From the NCBI GenBank assembly GCA_024235675.1, contig JACKLZ010000004.1, forward strand, positions 119,501 through 183,500: a stretch of 64,000 nt of DNA, given 5' to 3'. This stretch comes from Zoogloeaceae bacterium. GTDB lineage: Bacteria; Pseudomonadota; Gammaproteobacteria; Burkholderiales; Rhodocyclaceae. The notes beneath the pieces are model-generated. The model saw only the letters and a program-made list of their open reading frames with translations. It did not search any database and was not told where the DNA came from. Both the position numbers and the translations under genes were made by a program. Positions 37,210 through 46,673 of the stretch are shown here, piece by piece. Every line of letters starts with the position of its first letter. The stretch's first letter is position 1.

Positions 37210-37992
37210 ATGATCCGCTCACTGTGGATTGCCCGCACCGGCCTGGATGCCCAGCAAACCCAGCTGGACGTGGTGTCAAACAACCTGGCCAACGTCTCCA
37301 CCACCGGCTTCAAGCGCTCGCGCGCGGTGTTTGAAGACCTGCTGTATCAGACCCTGCGCCAGCCCGGCGCGCAGTCGACCCAGCAAACCCAGATCTCCAG
37401 CGGCCTGCAGATCGGCACCGGCGTACGCCCCGTCGCCACCGAGCGTATCCACACCCAAGGCAACCTGCAGCAGACCGGCAACGGCCTGGATGTAGCCGTG
37501 CAGGGCGAGGGCTTTTTCCAGATTCAGCTGCCCGACGGCACCACCGCCTATACGCGTGACGGCTCCTTCCAGCTCGACAACCAGGGCCAGATGGTCACCG
37601 CCAGCGGCTATCCGCTGAGCCCGGCCATCATCATCCCGTCCGACACCCTGAGCATGACCATCGGCAAGGACGGCACGGTCAGTGTGCAGCAGTCCGGGCA
37701 GGTCTCGCCCACCCAAGTCGGCACTATCCAGCTCGCCACCTTCGTGAACTCGGGCGGCTTGCAAAGCGCGGGCGAAAACCTCTACCTCGAGACGGCCTCC
37801 AGCGGCACGCCTACACCCAACACCCCGGGGTCGAACGGCGCCGGCGTGCTCAATCAGAACTATGTCGAAACCTCGAACGTGAACGTGGCCGAAGAGTTGG
37901 TGCAACTGATCACCACCCAGCGTGCCTACGAGCTCAATTCGCGTGCGATCCAGACTTCCGACCAGATGCTCGGTCGTCTGACGCAGCTCTGA
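37210..37992 (+). CDS. flgG: Flagellar distal rod protein FlgG
   Basis: 260 aa from the ATG at 37210, preceded by [26 protein letters not shown] and [20 protein letters not shown] are typical of the distal rod protein; the C-terminus has [20 protein letters not shown]. It lies 135 bases after flgF; that gap holds no gene that I can see. Confidence 0.95.
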   Translation: MIRSLWIARTGLDAQQTQLDVVSNNLANVSTTGFKRSRAVFEDLLYQTLRQPGAQSTQQTQISSGLQIGTGVRPVATERIHTQGNLQQTGNGLDVAVQGEGFFQIQLPDGTTAYTRDGSFQLDNQGQMVTASGYPLSPAIIIPSDTLSMTIGKDGTVSVQQSGQVSPTQVGTIQLATFVNSGGLQSAGENLYLETASSGTPTPNTPGSNGAGVLNQNYVETSNVNVAEELVQLITTQRAYELNSRAIQTSDQMLGRLTQL

Positions 37993-38013
37993 TCGCGGTC
38001 AGGGAGACTCGCC

Positions 38014-38682
38014 ATGCGCGCACTGCTCACCTTGTTGCTGACGAGCTTGCTTGTCGGCTGCGCTGCGCTCGAAACCACGCCGCCGACGGCCGTGCATCAA
38101 CCGATGTCGGCCCGGCCCGAAGTGCGTGCCGGTGTGGCACCGGCCAATGGCGCCATTTTTCAGACGGTGGGCGTACGCCCGCTGTTCGAAGACCGGCGCG
38201 CCCGACTGGTGGGCGACACCATCACCATCAATCTGGCCGAGAGCACCACGGCCCGCAAGGCATCCAATGCCAGCGCGAGCCGCGACGGCAGCCTGAGCGC
38301 CGGCATCACCTCGATCAACAAGCTGCCGCTCAAGGGCCTGGCCGGGCTGGGTGTGGAGGCCGAGAGCGAGAGCGATTTTTCGGGCCAGGGTGCCGCGGCG
38401 GCCAACAACCTGTTCAACGGCACCATCACCTGCACCGTGATCGAGGTGTATCCGAACGGCAATTTGCTGGTGTCGGGCGAAAAGCAGGTGTCGATCAACC
38501 AGGGCAACGAGTTCATCCGCTTCTCGGGCGTGGTCAATCCCAATCATGTGACGACCAGCAACACCGTGCAGTCCACCCAGGTGGCCGATGCGCGCATCGA
38601 ATACAAGGGCAGCGGTTATATCAACGAAAGCCAGGTGATGGGCTGGTTGCAGCGCTTCTTCCTGCTGCTGTTGCCGATCTGA
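38014..38682 (+). CDS. flgH: Flagellar L-ring lipoprotein FlgH
   Basis: 222 aa. A lipoprotein signal ends in LLVGCAA. The FlgH core has [20 protein letters not shown] and [20 protein letters not shown], then [20 protein letters not shown] near the end. It forms the outer-membrane ring with FlgI in the peptidoglycan. Confidence 0.95.
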   Translation: MRALLTLLLTSLLVGCAALETTPPTAVHQPMSARPEVRAGVAPANGAIFQTVGVRPLFEDRRARLVGDTITINLAESTTARKASNASASRDGSLSAGITSINKLPLKGLAGLGVEAESESDFSGQGAAAANNLFNGTITCTVIEVYPNGNLLVSGEKQVSINQGNEFIRFSGVVNPNHVTTSNTVQSTQVADARIEYKGSGYINESQVMGWLQRFFLLLLPI

Positions 38683-38689
38683 GGTTGCC

Positions 38690-39805
38690 ATGAACATCAA
38701 CGCTATCAAGGTCCGTCTCTTTGCCGCCGTGTTGGGCGCCGTGCTGTTTGCCGGCGTGGCCCATGCCGAGCGCATCAAGGATCTGGCCAACATCGCCGGC
38801 GTGCGCAGCAACCAGCTGGTCGGCTACGGCATCGTGGTGGGTCTGGATGGCTCGGGTGACCAGACCACCCAGACCCCGTTCACCGTGCAAAGCATCATCA
38901 ACATGCTCGGCAACATGGGCGTGACCATGCCGCCGGGCACCAACTTGCAGCTCAAGAACGTGGCCGCGGTGATGGTCACCGCTGACCTGCCGCCATTTGC
39001 GCGGCCCGGTCAGCGGATCGATATCACTACCTCGTCGATTGGTAACGCCAAGAGTCTGCGCGGTGGCACGCTGGTCATGACCCCGCTCAAAGGCGCCGAC
39101 GGCCAGATTTATGCCATGGCGCAGGGCAACGTGGTGGTCGGCGGTGCCGGCGCCTCGGGCGGCGGGGCTTCGGTGGTGGTCAATCATCTGTCGGCCGGTC
39201 GGGTGCCGAACGGCGCCACGGTCGAGCGCGCCGTGCCGACGGCACTGGGGCAGGGCGATGTGATTCTGCTCGAGCTTGAGCAAACCGATTTCGGTACCGC
39301 CCAGCGCATGGTTGACGCTATCAACAGCGCCACCTCGCCGGGCCAGGCGCAGGCGCTGGACGGGCGTACCATTCAGGTCCGCGCGCCGTCCGATGCGTCG
39401 ATGCGGGTCGCCTTCCTCGGCCGGATCGAAAACATCGATGTCACCCCGGCGCTGCAATCGGCCAAGGTGATCATCAATTCGCGCACCGGCTCGGTGGTCA
39501 TGAATCAGGCGGTGATGCTGCAGCAATGTGCGGTTGCGCACGGCAACCTGTCGGTGTCGGTCACCACCGAACCGGTGGTCAGTCAGCCCAACCCGCTGTC
39601 GGGTGGGCGCACGGTCGTCGGTCAGCGCGGTGATGTGTCGATTGATCAATCCGGCGGCGCGCTGATGCGTGTGTCGGCCGGCACCAATCTCGCCGAAGTG
39701 GTCAAGGCGCTCAACGCGCTGGGCGCCAATCCGATGGATCTGATCAGCATTCTCCAGGCCATGAAAGCCTCGGGCGCGCTGCGGGCCGATCTGGAAGTGA
39801 TCTGA
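38690..39805 (+). CDS. flgI: Flagellar P-ring protein FlgI
   Basis: 371 aa. After a signal peptide ([19 protein letters not shown]), the conserved [20 protein letters not shown] and later [20 protein letters not shown] mark FlgI. It is secreted and folded with the help of FlgA. Its stop overlaps the flgJ start as TGATG. Confidence 0.95.
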   Translation: MNINAIKVRLFAAVLGAVLFAGVAHAERIKDLANIAGVRSNQLVGYGIVVGLDGSGDQTTQTPFTVQSIINMLGNMGVTMPPGTNLQLKNVAAVMVTADLPPFARPGQRIDITTSSIGNAKSLRGGTLVMTPLKGADGQIYAMAQGNVVVGGAGASGGGASVVVNHLSAGRVPNGATVERAVPTALGQGDVILLELEQTDFGTAQRMVDAINSATSPGQAQALDGRTIQVRAPSDASMRVAFLGRIENIDVTPALQSAKVIINSRTGSVVMNQAVMLQQCAVAHGNLSVSVTTEPVVSQPNPLSGGRTVVGQRGDVSIDQSGGALMRVSAGTNLAEVVKALNALGANPMDLISILQAMKASGALRADLEVI

Positions 39806-40755
39806 TGCAGGGCGCCGCGCAACTCAATACCCTCGATCCGAATGCCATGGCCGACCTCAAGCGTCTGGCCAAGGATAACGATCCGAAAGCGATCGAAGCG
39901 GCGGCGCGGCAGTTTGAGTCCCTGTTTCTGGCCATGGTGCTCAAGTCCATGCGCGCAGCCATGCCTACCACCGGTTTGATGGATAACGATCAATCCCGGA
40001 TGTATCAATCCCTGCTCGACCAGCAGCTGGCCGCCAATATGGCCGCCAGCGGCGGCGCGGGTCTGGCCAAGGCCTTGATCGCCCAGCTCGGCGGCAACCC
40101 GATGCAGGCGCCCAGCCGCGACGAGATTTCGGCCGGCTTCGATATCGCCTCGGTGCCGCGCCGGCCGGCAAATGCTGCCGCCGCGCCCTTGCCGCCGGTC
40201 GATCTTGCCGCCCGCCGGGCGGCCGGGCTGCCGTCCAGCGTGAGCGCGCCGGCCAGTATCGAACCGACGCCGCCGGAAATCTCGTCGGACGCCGCCGCCT
40301 TCGTGCGCAAGGTCATGCCGCACGCTCAGGCCGCCAGCCGAGAAACAGGCATCCCCGCGCATTTCATGGTGGCGCAGGCCGCGCTTGAAACCGGCTGGGG
40401 CAAGTACCAGCTACGCGACGCCAGTGGCCAGCCCAGCCACAACCTGTTCAACATCAAGGCCGGCAGCAGCTGGCAGGGCAAGACGGTGTCGGTGGGGACC
40501 ACCGAATACGTCAATGGCCGCCCGGTCACCGAGCAAGCCCGCTTCCGGGCTTATGGCTCCTATGCCGAGTCCTTCCGCGACTACGCCCGCCTGATCGGCA
40601 ACAGCCCGCGCTATGCCGATGTGGTCGGCCAGCAGGACGCCGCCGCCTTCGCCCGCGAACTGCAGGCCGCCGGCTACGCCACCGACCCGCGCTACGCTGA
40701 AAAACTCACCCGCATCATCACCGGCCCCACGCTGCGCGGCGCGCTGCCAGGCTGA
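39805..40755 (+). CDS. flgJ: Flagellar rod cap and peptidoglycan hydrolase FlgJ
   Basis: 316 aa with two domains. The first 100 residues are the rod-capping domain (ARQFESLFLAMVLKSMRAAM). Residues from about 165 form a glucosaminidase domain with the catalytic glutamate in AQAALETGWGKYQL and a later YGSYAESFRDYARLI. This dual form is usual in beta/gammaproteobacteria. It is the last gene of the flgB operon. Confidence 0.95.
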   Translation: MQGAAQLNTLDPNAMADLKRLAKDNDPKAIEAAARQFESLFLAMVLKSMRAAMPTTGLMDNDQSRMYQSLLDQQLAANMAASGGAGLAKALIAQLGGNPMQAPSRDEISAGFDIASVPRRPANAAAAPLPPVDLAARRAAGLPSSVSAPASIEPTPPEISSDAAAFVRKVMPHAQAASRETGIPAHFMVAQAALETGWGKYQLRDASGQPSHNLFNIKAGSSWQGKTVSVGTTEYVNGRPVTEQARFRAYGSYAESFRDYARLIGNSPRYADVVGQQDAAAFARELQAAGYATDPRYAEKLTRIITGPTLRGALPG

Positions 40756-40845
40756 TTCCGGCTGCGTGGCGTCAGGCGGGCGCGCCGCAGGTGCATTCGA
40801 TTCGTCAGTCCATGCAACGCAATGCCTGTGCGCCCGGTTTGGGTC

Positions 40846-40926
40846 CGTAGGGTGGGCGGCTCGCCGCCCACCATCGTGCCTCACGATACACATTGCTTGG
40901 TGGGCGGTAAGCCGCCCACCCTACGA
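40846..40926. repeat. REP-like paired palindromic repeat
   Basis: Two oppositely oriented copies of GTAGGGTGGGCGG-type sequence, each with its own short hairpin, are separated by about 26 bases (40847-40872 and 40899-40925). They can fold on each other. They lie between flgJ and the flgK promoter and may end flgJ transcription. Confidence 0.75.
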
Positions 40927-40958
40927 GCCACCATCCGTTGGTCGCGTAAGCCGACAAC

Positions 40959-40974
40959 TGGCATAAGTTTTGCA
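40959..40974 (+). promoter_or_regulatory. Sigma-54 promoter of flgKL
   Basis: TGGCAT-AAGTT-TTGCA, with GG at 40960-40961 and GC at 40972-40973, very close to TGGCAC-N5-TTGCA, 40 bases before the flgK ATG. Confidence 0.82.
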
Positions 40975-41013
40975 CTGTTCTGGTCGTAGAAGTCTTAGCG
41001 ACGAGGAACTCTC

Positions 41014-42951
41014 ATGGCAGGCATGCTCAATATTGGCATCACAGGTCTGAACGCCGCCCAGGCGTGGTTGAACACGACCAGCCACAACATCTCCAACGCC
41101 TCGACCCCCGGCTTCAGCCGGCAGACGGTCGGCCAGAGCACGCTGAATCCGGTGTTCTCCGGTGTCGGATTTTTTGGCCAGGGCACGCAGGTCGACTCGG
41201 TCAAGCGCGTCTACAGCCAGTTTCTGGAAAACCAGGTACTGACCGCCGACACACGTCGCGCCTCGCTGGGCGCGTATGAAAGCCAGATTACGCAGATCGA
41301 CAATCTGCTCGCCGACCCGACCTCGGGGCTGTCGCCGGCGGTTCAGAGTTTCTTCGAGGGCGTGCAGGAAGTGGCGGCGAACCCGTCGAGCGTGCCCGCG
41401 CGGCAGGCGATGATTTCCTCGGGCGAGTCGCTGGTGTCGCGCTTTCAGTATCTCGATGGGCGCTTGCGCGACATCAGTGGCGGCGTGGAGGGCGAAATTG
41501 CCAGCACGGTCTCGCAGATCAACGTTCACGCCAAGCAGCTGTCGGAGATCAATCAACGCATTCTGGTGGCAGAGTCGGCCGGTGCCGGCACGCCGGCTAA
41601 CGACTTGCACGACTTGCGCGCGACGATGTTGAGGGATCTGAATCAACTCATTCAGGTCAGCACGGTGACCGAAAGCAATGGTTCGCTCAGCGTGTTCATT
41701 GGTAGCGGGCAGCCGCTGGTCATTGGCGGGCAGGCGACCACGCTCAGTGCGACACCCAGCGTTGAGAATCCGGAAAAGCTCGCGGTGGGTCTGCAACTGA
41801 TTGGCGGCGGCTCGGTGCAGATGCCCGAGACCCTGCTGACCGGTGGCTCGCTGGGCGGTTTGCTGGAGTTTCGTCGTGACGCGCTCGAAAACGCCAAGGG
41901 CCAACTCGGCCTGATCGCGGTTGGCTTGAGCGAAACCTTCAACGCCCAGCATCGTCTCGGCCAGGATCTGGACGGCGCGCTGGGGCTCGATTTCTTCAAG
42001 CCGCTGAGCCCGACGCTGCGTCCGCTCAACGGTGCCACCACGGCCCCGACCGTCGCGTTCGGCACGGTAGCCAATCTCACCGGCGACAACTACCGCCTCA
42101 CCTATACCAACACCACGGGCGCCTACACGCTGGTCAATGCGCGCACGGGGGCGAGTGTGGCCTCCGCTGCCAGCGTGGGTTTGACCATCACCCCACCGGG
42201 CACGACGGTCAGTGGCGAAGAGTTTGTCATTGAGCCCACCCGCGAGGCTGCTGCCAACATCCGGATCGGGATCAGCGATACGCGTCTGGTGGCTGCCGCC
42301 GGTCCGGTGCGTGCGCAGATTGCGGGCAACAACACCGGCACCGCCGCGGTAGGCGGTGTGACGGTGACCAGCACAGCCGGCTTTGCCACCGGCTCACCGC
42401 ATATCGGCGCGCACACCTTGCAGTTCAATGGCCTGACCAATCAATACGACGTGCGCGACGCCGGCAACACCCTGATCGGCAGCATTGCCTACAACCCGGC
42501 GACCGATTCGGCAGGGGTGACGCGGACGCTGCCGGGCGCGCTCGGTGGCATCGACATCAAACTTGCCGGTGTGCCGGTGACGGGCGACCGCATCACGCTC
42601 GAAAGCAACACCAACGGTGTGGCCGACAGTACCAACGCGGTGGCACTGAGCTCTCTGCAAACCGCCAAGACGCTGCTGGCGGCCGGCGGGGCTGCGACAG
42701 CCAGCTATCAATCCACGTATTCGAACCTGGTCAGCAATGTGGGTAACAAGACCAGCGAGGTCAAGGTCAGCCGTGCCGCGCAAGACACACTGGTAGACCA
42801 GGCGACGGCCAGCCGCGAAGCGATGTCTGGCGTGAATCTCGACGAAGAGGCCGCGAACCTCATCCGCTACCAGCAGGCCTACCAGGCCTCGGCGCGGGTG
42901 ATGTCGATTGCAGGCAGTCTGTTCGACGAAATTCTCGCCATCGCGCGCTAA
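41014..42951 (+). CDS. flgK: Flagellar hook-filament junction protein FlgK (HAP1)
   Basis: 645 aa. The N-terminus has NIGITGLNAAQAWLNTTSHN and the C-terminus SGVNLDEEAANLIRYQQAYQ with ASARVMSIAGSLFDEILAI. The middle is a variable surface domain. It is exported with FlgN and starts its own sigma-54 transcription unit with flgL. Confidence 0.95.
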   Translation: MAGMLNIGITGLNAAQAWLNTTSHNISNASTPGFSRQTVGQSTLNPVFSGVGFFGQGTQVDSVKRVYSQFLENQVLTADTRRASLGAYESQITQIDNLLADPTSGLSPAVQSFFEGVQEVAANPSSVPARQAMISSGESLVSRFQYLDGRLRDISGGVEGEIASTVSQINVHAKQLSEINQRILVAESAGAGTPANDLHDLRATMLRDLNQLIQVSTVTESNGSLSVFIGSGQPLVIGGQATTLSATPSVENPEKLAVGLQLIGGGSVQMPETLLTGGSLGGLLEFRRDALENAKGQLGLIAVGLSETFNAQHRLGQDLDGALGLDFFKPLSPTLRPLNGATTAPTVAFGTVANLTGDNYRLTYTNTTGAYTLVNARTGASVASAASVGLTITPPGTTVSGEEFVIEPTREAAANIRIGISDTRLVAAAGPVRAQIAGNNTGTAAVGGVTVTSTAGFATGSPHIGAHTLQFNGLTNQYDVRDAGNTLIGSIAYNPATDSAGVTRTLPGALGGIDIKLAGVPVTGDRITLESNTNGVADSTNAVALSSLQTAKTLLAAGGAATASYQSTYSNLVSNVGNKTSEVKVSRAAQDTLVDQATASREAMSGVNLDEEAANLIRYQQAYQASARVMSIAGSLFDEILAIAR

Positions 42952-42976
42952 GCCAGCGAAAAGAAGGAGCCCGATC

Positions 42977-44140
42977 ATGCGAATCAGTACCGGTATGCTT
43001 TACCAGACCGGCGTCAACACCATCCAGAAACAGACCGCGCAGATGCTGCAGACCCAGCAGCAAGTGGCGACCGGGCGGCGTATCATCGCCCCGTCAGACG
43101 ATCCAGTCGCCTCGGCGCGCGCGCTGGACATCACCCAGGCGCAGGGCATCAACGCCCAGCAGCAGATCAACCAGGGTTACGCCAATGATTCGCTCGGCCT
43201 GCTCGAAAACAAACTCGCCGCGGTCGAAGAGTTGCTGATCCATACCCGCACCCGTGCGGTCGAAGCAGGCAACGGCACCTACGCCCCGAGTGAGCTCAAA
43301 TCGCTGGCCACTGATGTGCGCGCCAGCTTCGACGCCATGCTGGCGCTGGCCAACAGCCAGAACGGGCAGGGCGAATACCTGTTTTCCGGTTATCAGGCCG
43401 ATGTGAAGCCCTATGTCGGCACGCTCGACGGCGTGAGTTATCAGGGTGACCAGGGGCAGCGCACGCTGCAGGTGTCGCCCTCGCGGCTCATGCCGGTCAG
43501 CAACGCCGGCAGCGATGTGTTCAATTCCGTGCGGCAAGACCCCGGCAAGTTCTTTGCCGTGCCGGTCGCCCCCAACGGCGGCACCGGCCATATCGCCCAG
43601 ACGCAGACCACCGGCACCTACACCGGCACGCGTTACGATATCCAGTGGGACGGCACTAATTACAACGTTACCGACGCCGACACCGGCGCGGCCGTGGTCA
43701 GCCAGAGCGGGCCCACGCTGACATTTGGTGCCGTGCAGCTGGAGATGGGCGGCGTGCCAAACCCAGGCGACAGCTTTGAAGTCGGCCCCCGCGCCAACGT
43801 CTTCAACATGTATACCAACATGGTCCGCGCGCTCGAAAGCCCGTCGGGCACCGTCGGCATCCAGGGCGCCGTCGCTCAGGCCATCGAAGGCATGGACCGC
43901 AGTCTTGACCAAGTGCTCACCGTGCGTGCCTCGGTCGGCTCGCGCATGGTCGAGCTGTCCACGCTCGAATCGGTGGGCAGCGACCTCGACATCCAATACA
44001 CCCAGACACTCTCGCGCCTGCAGGATGTCGATTACGCCGAGGCGGTGAGCAACCTCACCTTGCAGCAAACCTATCTGCAGGCTTCGCAGCAATCCTTCCT
44101 GCGCATCAACCAGCTCAGTCTCTTCAACTATCTCAGCTAA
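42977..44140 (+). CDS. flgL: Flagellar hook-filament junction protein FlgL (HAP3)
   Basis: 387 aa from the ATG at 42977, preceded by AAGGAG. MRISTGMLYQTGVNTIQKQT and the following GRRIIAPSDDPVASARALDI match FlgL, and the C-terminus is flagellin-like (QQTYLQASQQSFLRINQLSL). Length is normal. The frame opens earlier inside flgK, which I rejected. Confidence 0.94.
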   Translation: MRISTGMLYQTGVNTIQKQTAQMLQTQQQVATGRRIIAPSDDPVASARALDITQAQGINAQQQINQGYANDSLGLLENKLAAVEELLIHTRTRAVEAGNGTYAPSELKSLATDVRASFDAMLALANSQNGQGEYLFSGYQADVKPYVGTLDGVSYQGDQGQRTLQVSPSRLMPVSNAGSDVFNSVRQDPGKFFAVPVAPNGGTGHIAQTQTTGTYTGTRYDIQWDGTNYNVTDADTGAAVVSQSGPTLTFGAVQLEMGGVPNPGDSFEVGPRANVFNMYTNMVRALESPSGTVGIQGAVAQAIEGMDRSLDQVLTVRASVGSRMVELSTLESVGSDLDIQYTQTLSRLQDVDYAEAVSNLTLQQTYLQASQQSFLRINQLSLFNYLS

Positions 44141-44141
44141 G

Positions 44142-44606
44142 ATGCCCACCGCCCGCCCACTCCACGCCATCGCTGTACTCGCCATTGCCGGCTGCAGCAG
44201 CGTACCCGGCCCCGGCGAAGGCCCCAGCACCCAATGGCTGCTGGCGCCGGCCGCCGCCATTACGGTGATCGAAAGCGGCTACACCACCAATCCGCAGATC
44301 GCCGGCATGGTCGCCGCCTGGGCGCTGATCGACCCGCTCGCCCCCAACTGGCAGATCCAGGCCACCCGCGTTGACGAGCGCAATGTGCGCTTCCGTCTCC
44401 AGCACAAGCTCCTGCACACCGGCGGCGAAGGCGAAGCCCGCCAGGTGCTTCGCCGCAACGCCGAGCGCATCACCGCGCAAGAAGGTTTCAGCGAATACGA
44501 AATCGTGCGCTTTGAAGAAGGCATCGACTCCACCCGCCCGTTTGCCCGGCGTACCGCCATCGCCGATGTGCGCATGCTCAGGGGCAGGGCGCTGCCGGGC
44601 CTGTAA
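44142..44606 (+). CDS. Uncharacterised lipoprotein downstream of flgL
   Basis: 154 aa. The N-terminus has a lipoprotein signal ending AIAGCSSVPG. The rest has an SGYTTNPQIAGMVAAWALID segment and a helical, charged C-terminus. I do not recognise the family. It starts one base after the flgL stop and is probably cotranscribed with flgKL; a role at the flagellar base is possible but only inferred from position. Confidence 0.7.
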   Translation: MPTARPLHAIAVLAIAGCSSVPGPGEGPSTQWLLAPAAAITVIESGYTTNPQIAGMVAAWALIDPLAPNWQIQATRVDERNVRFRLQHKLLHTGGEGEARQVLRRNAERITAQEGFSEYEIVRFEEGIDSTRPFARRTAIADVRMLRGRALPGL

Positions 44607-44673
44607 GGGCGGCATACTGTCGACTTGCGGGTCGGTTCTCGCGGCGATGCGAGCCGGCCACGGGAGGGGAGGG

Positions 44674-45039
44674 ATGGCGCGGGCGATCTCGACAGGCGAC
44701 AAGGGCGCGGCACTGCGGCGCATTAAGCGGTGGCATACGCTGGTCTGGGCGGTTTTTGCCGGATGCATCCTCGCCATGCCGCTGGCGTCATGGCGGGGCG
44801 CGCACGGCACGGCTGCGTGGCTCGGCCTCCTGGTATTTGCCGAGGTGTTGGTACTTGCGTTGAACCACTGGCGTTGTCCGCTGACGCGGCTGGCGGCGAA
44901 GTACACTGACGACAGACGCGCGAATTTCGATATTTATCTTCCCTTGTGGCTGGCGCGCAACAATCAGCGCATCTTTGGTGCGCTGTATGTTCTGGCGCTC
45001 GGTTATGCCTTGCTGGCCTGGTTGCGGGATGGCACATAG
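44674..45039 (+). CDS. Small uncharacterised membrane protein
   Basis: 121 aa from the ATG at 44674, preceded by GGGAGGGGAGGG. Two or three membrane segments (LVWAVFAGCILAMPLASW; GLLVFAEVLVLALN; FGALYVLALGYALLAWL) flank a conserved-looking HWRCPLTRLAAKYTDDR then NFDIYLPLWLARNN. I recall similar unnamed membrane proteins but no function. The longer upstream frame is a shadow of the lipoprotein gene. Confidence 0.65.
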   Translation: MARAISTGDKGAALRRIKRWHTLVWAVFAGCILAMPLASWRGAHGTAAWLGLLVFAEVLVLALNHWRCPLTRLAAKYTDDRRANFDIYLPLWLARNNQRIFGALYVLALGYALLAWLRDGT

Positions 45040-45111
45040 GGCCGCAGGGGCTTTACTCGGTGGGCGCGAGCATTGAACATGTCCGGTTTTTGCGGGTAAG
45101 GCGCTGTGGCG

Positions 45112-45513
45112 ATGAAGGTTTTTCCGGTACTGATGATTTGGCTGATGCTCCTCTGCGCGCCGGCGCAGGCGACAGACATGGATGCGTTTTTCGCGGATAC
45201 GGACAATGAAAAAGGCTTTGCGGCCTCGAAAGCGGCAGGGCAGATTGTTGCGGGACGTCAGCGCATGGCGACGATGTGCGCCGAGGCGAAAACCAAGAAT
45301 CCGGCAGCAGACTGCGCCTGCGTTGAGCGCGAGCTGACGCAGGTGTCTGATCGCGCGTTCTATTATGAAAGCGTGCTTGCGTTCCGGGAGTACCGGGAAA
45401 AGTTCGACGCGCTTGAGGCGGATGACAAGCGGCTGTATGCGCAACTCAAGCAGCAGCATGCACAGCGAATGAGTTTGTCACGGCGTCTTGAGACGGCGTG
45501 TGGAAAGTTCTGA
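45112..45513 (+). CDS. Uncharacterised exported protein with cysteines
   Basis: 133 aa. A signal peptide ends near LLCAPAQATDM. The mature protein has four cysteines (MCAEAK, ADCACVERE, TACGKF) and a charged helical middle, suggesting disulfides in the periplasm. I do not recognise it. A GTG six bases earlier is an alternative start; the ATG is better spaced from AAGG. Confidence 0.62.
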   Translation: MKVFPVLMIWLMLLCAPAQATDMDAFFADTDNEKGFAASKAAGQIVAGRQRMATMCAEAKTKNPAADCACVERELTQVSDRAFYYESVLAFREYREKFDALEADDKRLYAQLKQQHAQRMSLSRRLETACGKF

Positions 45514-45546
45514 TCTGCCCGGTGGGCGGCATTTGATAGGGCGGCG

Positions 45547-45762
45547 ATGATGCGCGATGTGGTGATTACGGTGGAACCGGTTGAGCTCTACAAGATTCTG
45601 AAGTTCGAAGGCCTGGTGGGCAGCGGTGGCGAGGCGAAGACGGCCGTGGCCGAGGGCCGGGTGCGGGTCAATGGCGAGGTCGAAACCCGCAAGCGGCGGC
45701 AGATTGTGGCCGGCGACGTGATTGGTTTTGCCGGTGAGACGCTTCGCGTGGTGCGTGGCTGA
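45547..45762 (+). CDS. S4-domain RNA-binding protein (YbcJ-like)
   Basis: 71 aa, a single S4 domain: ELYKILKFEGLVGSGGEAKT, then GRVRVNGEVETRKRRQIVAGD. The size matches YbcJ-type small RNA-binding proteins. The role is probably in ribosome or RNA handling; the target is unknown. The first two codons are both ATG, so the start may be one codon later. Confidence 0.85.
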   Translation: MMRDVVITVEPVELYKILKFEGLVGSGGEAKTAVAEGRVRVNGEVETRKRRQIVAGDVIGFAGETLRVVRG

Positions 45763-45813
45763 GCGCGTGCATCACTTTGTTTTTGTCTGGCACGCCGGAA
45801 CGGGAGCACGCTG

Positions 45814-46218
45814 ATGGAACTCAATCGCACGAAGGACGACCCGTGGCAACTGAAGACGCCGCCGGGAACGTCCGAATTCACGATGCACGTGGACGAGAAA
45901 GACGGTGTTCAGGTGCTGGTGTGTACGGTCGGCAAGACGGTGCTGTACTACGACGCGCGCTGTATCGCCGACTTGTCGGCCATGCTGAAAGCTGCCGGAG
46001 ACTGGGTGGTGCTGGGTGGGGCGGATGAGCAAAAGCCTGCCAAGGACGGCACGGTGGAGGCTTGGGCGCGTTCGCCGGACAACCCGCTTGGCGGCTGGTA
46101 TGGTTTGAAGAAGGGCTTTCGCGGGCGGTTTGCGGTGTATGTGCCGCCCTTGATGGAAGCGCTGGGGCTGTGCGAGTTGGAGCATGCAGCGCGCAACAAC
46201 CGGATGCGGAGCCTGTAA
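45814..46218 (+). CDS. Conserved hypothetical cytoplasmic protein
   Basis: 134 aa with no signal or membrane segment. Notable stretches are [38 protein letters not shown] and [21 protein letters not shown] cannot assign a family. Its stop overlaps the ATG of the next gene as TAATG, so the two are likely coupled. Confidence 0.7.
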   Translation: MELNRTKDDPWQLKTPPGTSEFTMHVDEKDGVQVLVCTVGKTVLYYDARCIADLSAMLKAAGDWVVLGGADEQKPAKDGTVEAWARSPDNPLGGWYGLKKGFRGRFAVYVPPLMEALGLCELEHAARNNRMRSL

Positions 46219-46673
46219 TGCAGATATGGGTCGATGCCGATGCCTGTCCGGTGGTGATCAAGGAGATCCTGTTCCGCGCCGCGGACCGCGCCAAGGTGAT
46301 GACCACGCTGGTGGCCAATCAGATGGTGCGGGTGCCGCCGTCGCGGTTTATCAAGATGGTGCAGGTGTCGTCGGGCTTTGACGTGGCCGACAACGAGATC
46401 GTCAAGCGTCTCGAGCCGGGCGACCTGGTGATAACGGCGGATATTCCGCTGGCGGCGGATGTGATCGAAAAGGGCGGCCATGCACTGAACCCGCGTGGCG
46501 AATTCTATTCGCAGGAGAACATTCGCTCCTTGCTGAATATGCGTGACTTCATGGATACGCTGCGCTCCAGCGGTGTGGATACGGGCGGGCCGCCGGCCTT
46601 CAGCCTGAGCGATCGCAAGGCCTTTGCCAGTCATCTGGACCGGTTTCTGGCCCGTCACGCGCCGCGTAGCTGA
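46218..46673 (+). CDS. yaiI: YaiI/YqxD family protein (DUF188, UPF0178)
   Basis: 151 aa. The start [20 protein letters not shown] and the middle [20 protein letters not shown] are the family signature, a PIN-like fold with acidic residues suggesting nuclease activity that has not been established. Coupled to the preceding gene by TAATG. Its stop abuts the stop of the convergent TRAP gene (TGATCA at 46671-46676). Confidence 0.9.
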   Translation: MQIWVDADACPVVIKEILFRAADRAKVMTTLVANQMVRVPPSRFIKMVQVSSGFDVADNEIVKRLEPGDLVITADIPLAADVIEKGGHALNPRGEFYSQENIRSLLNMRDFMDTLRSSGVDTGGPPAFSLSDRKAFASHLDRFLARHAPRS

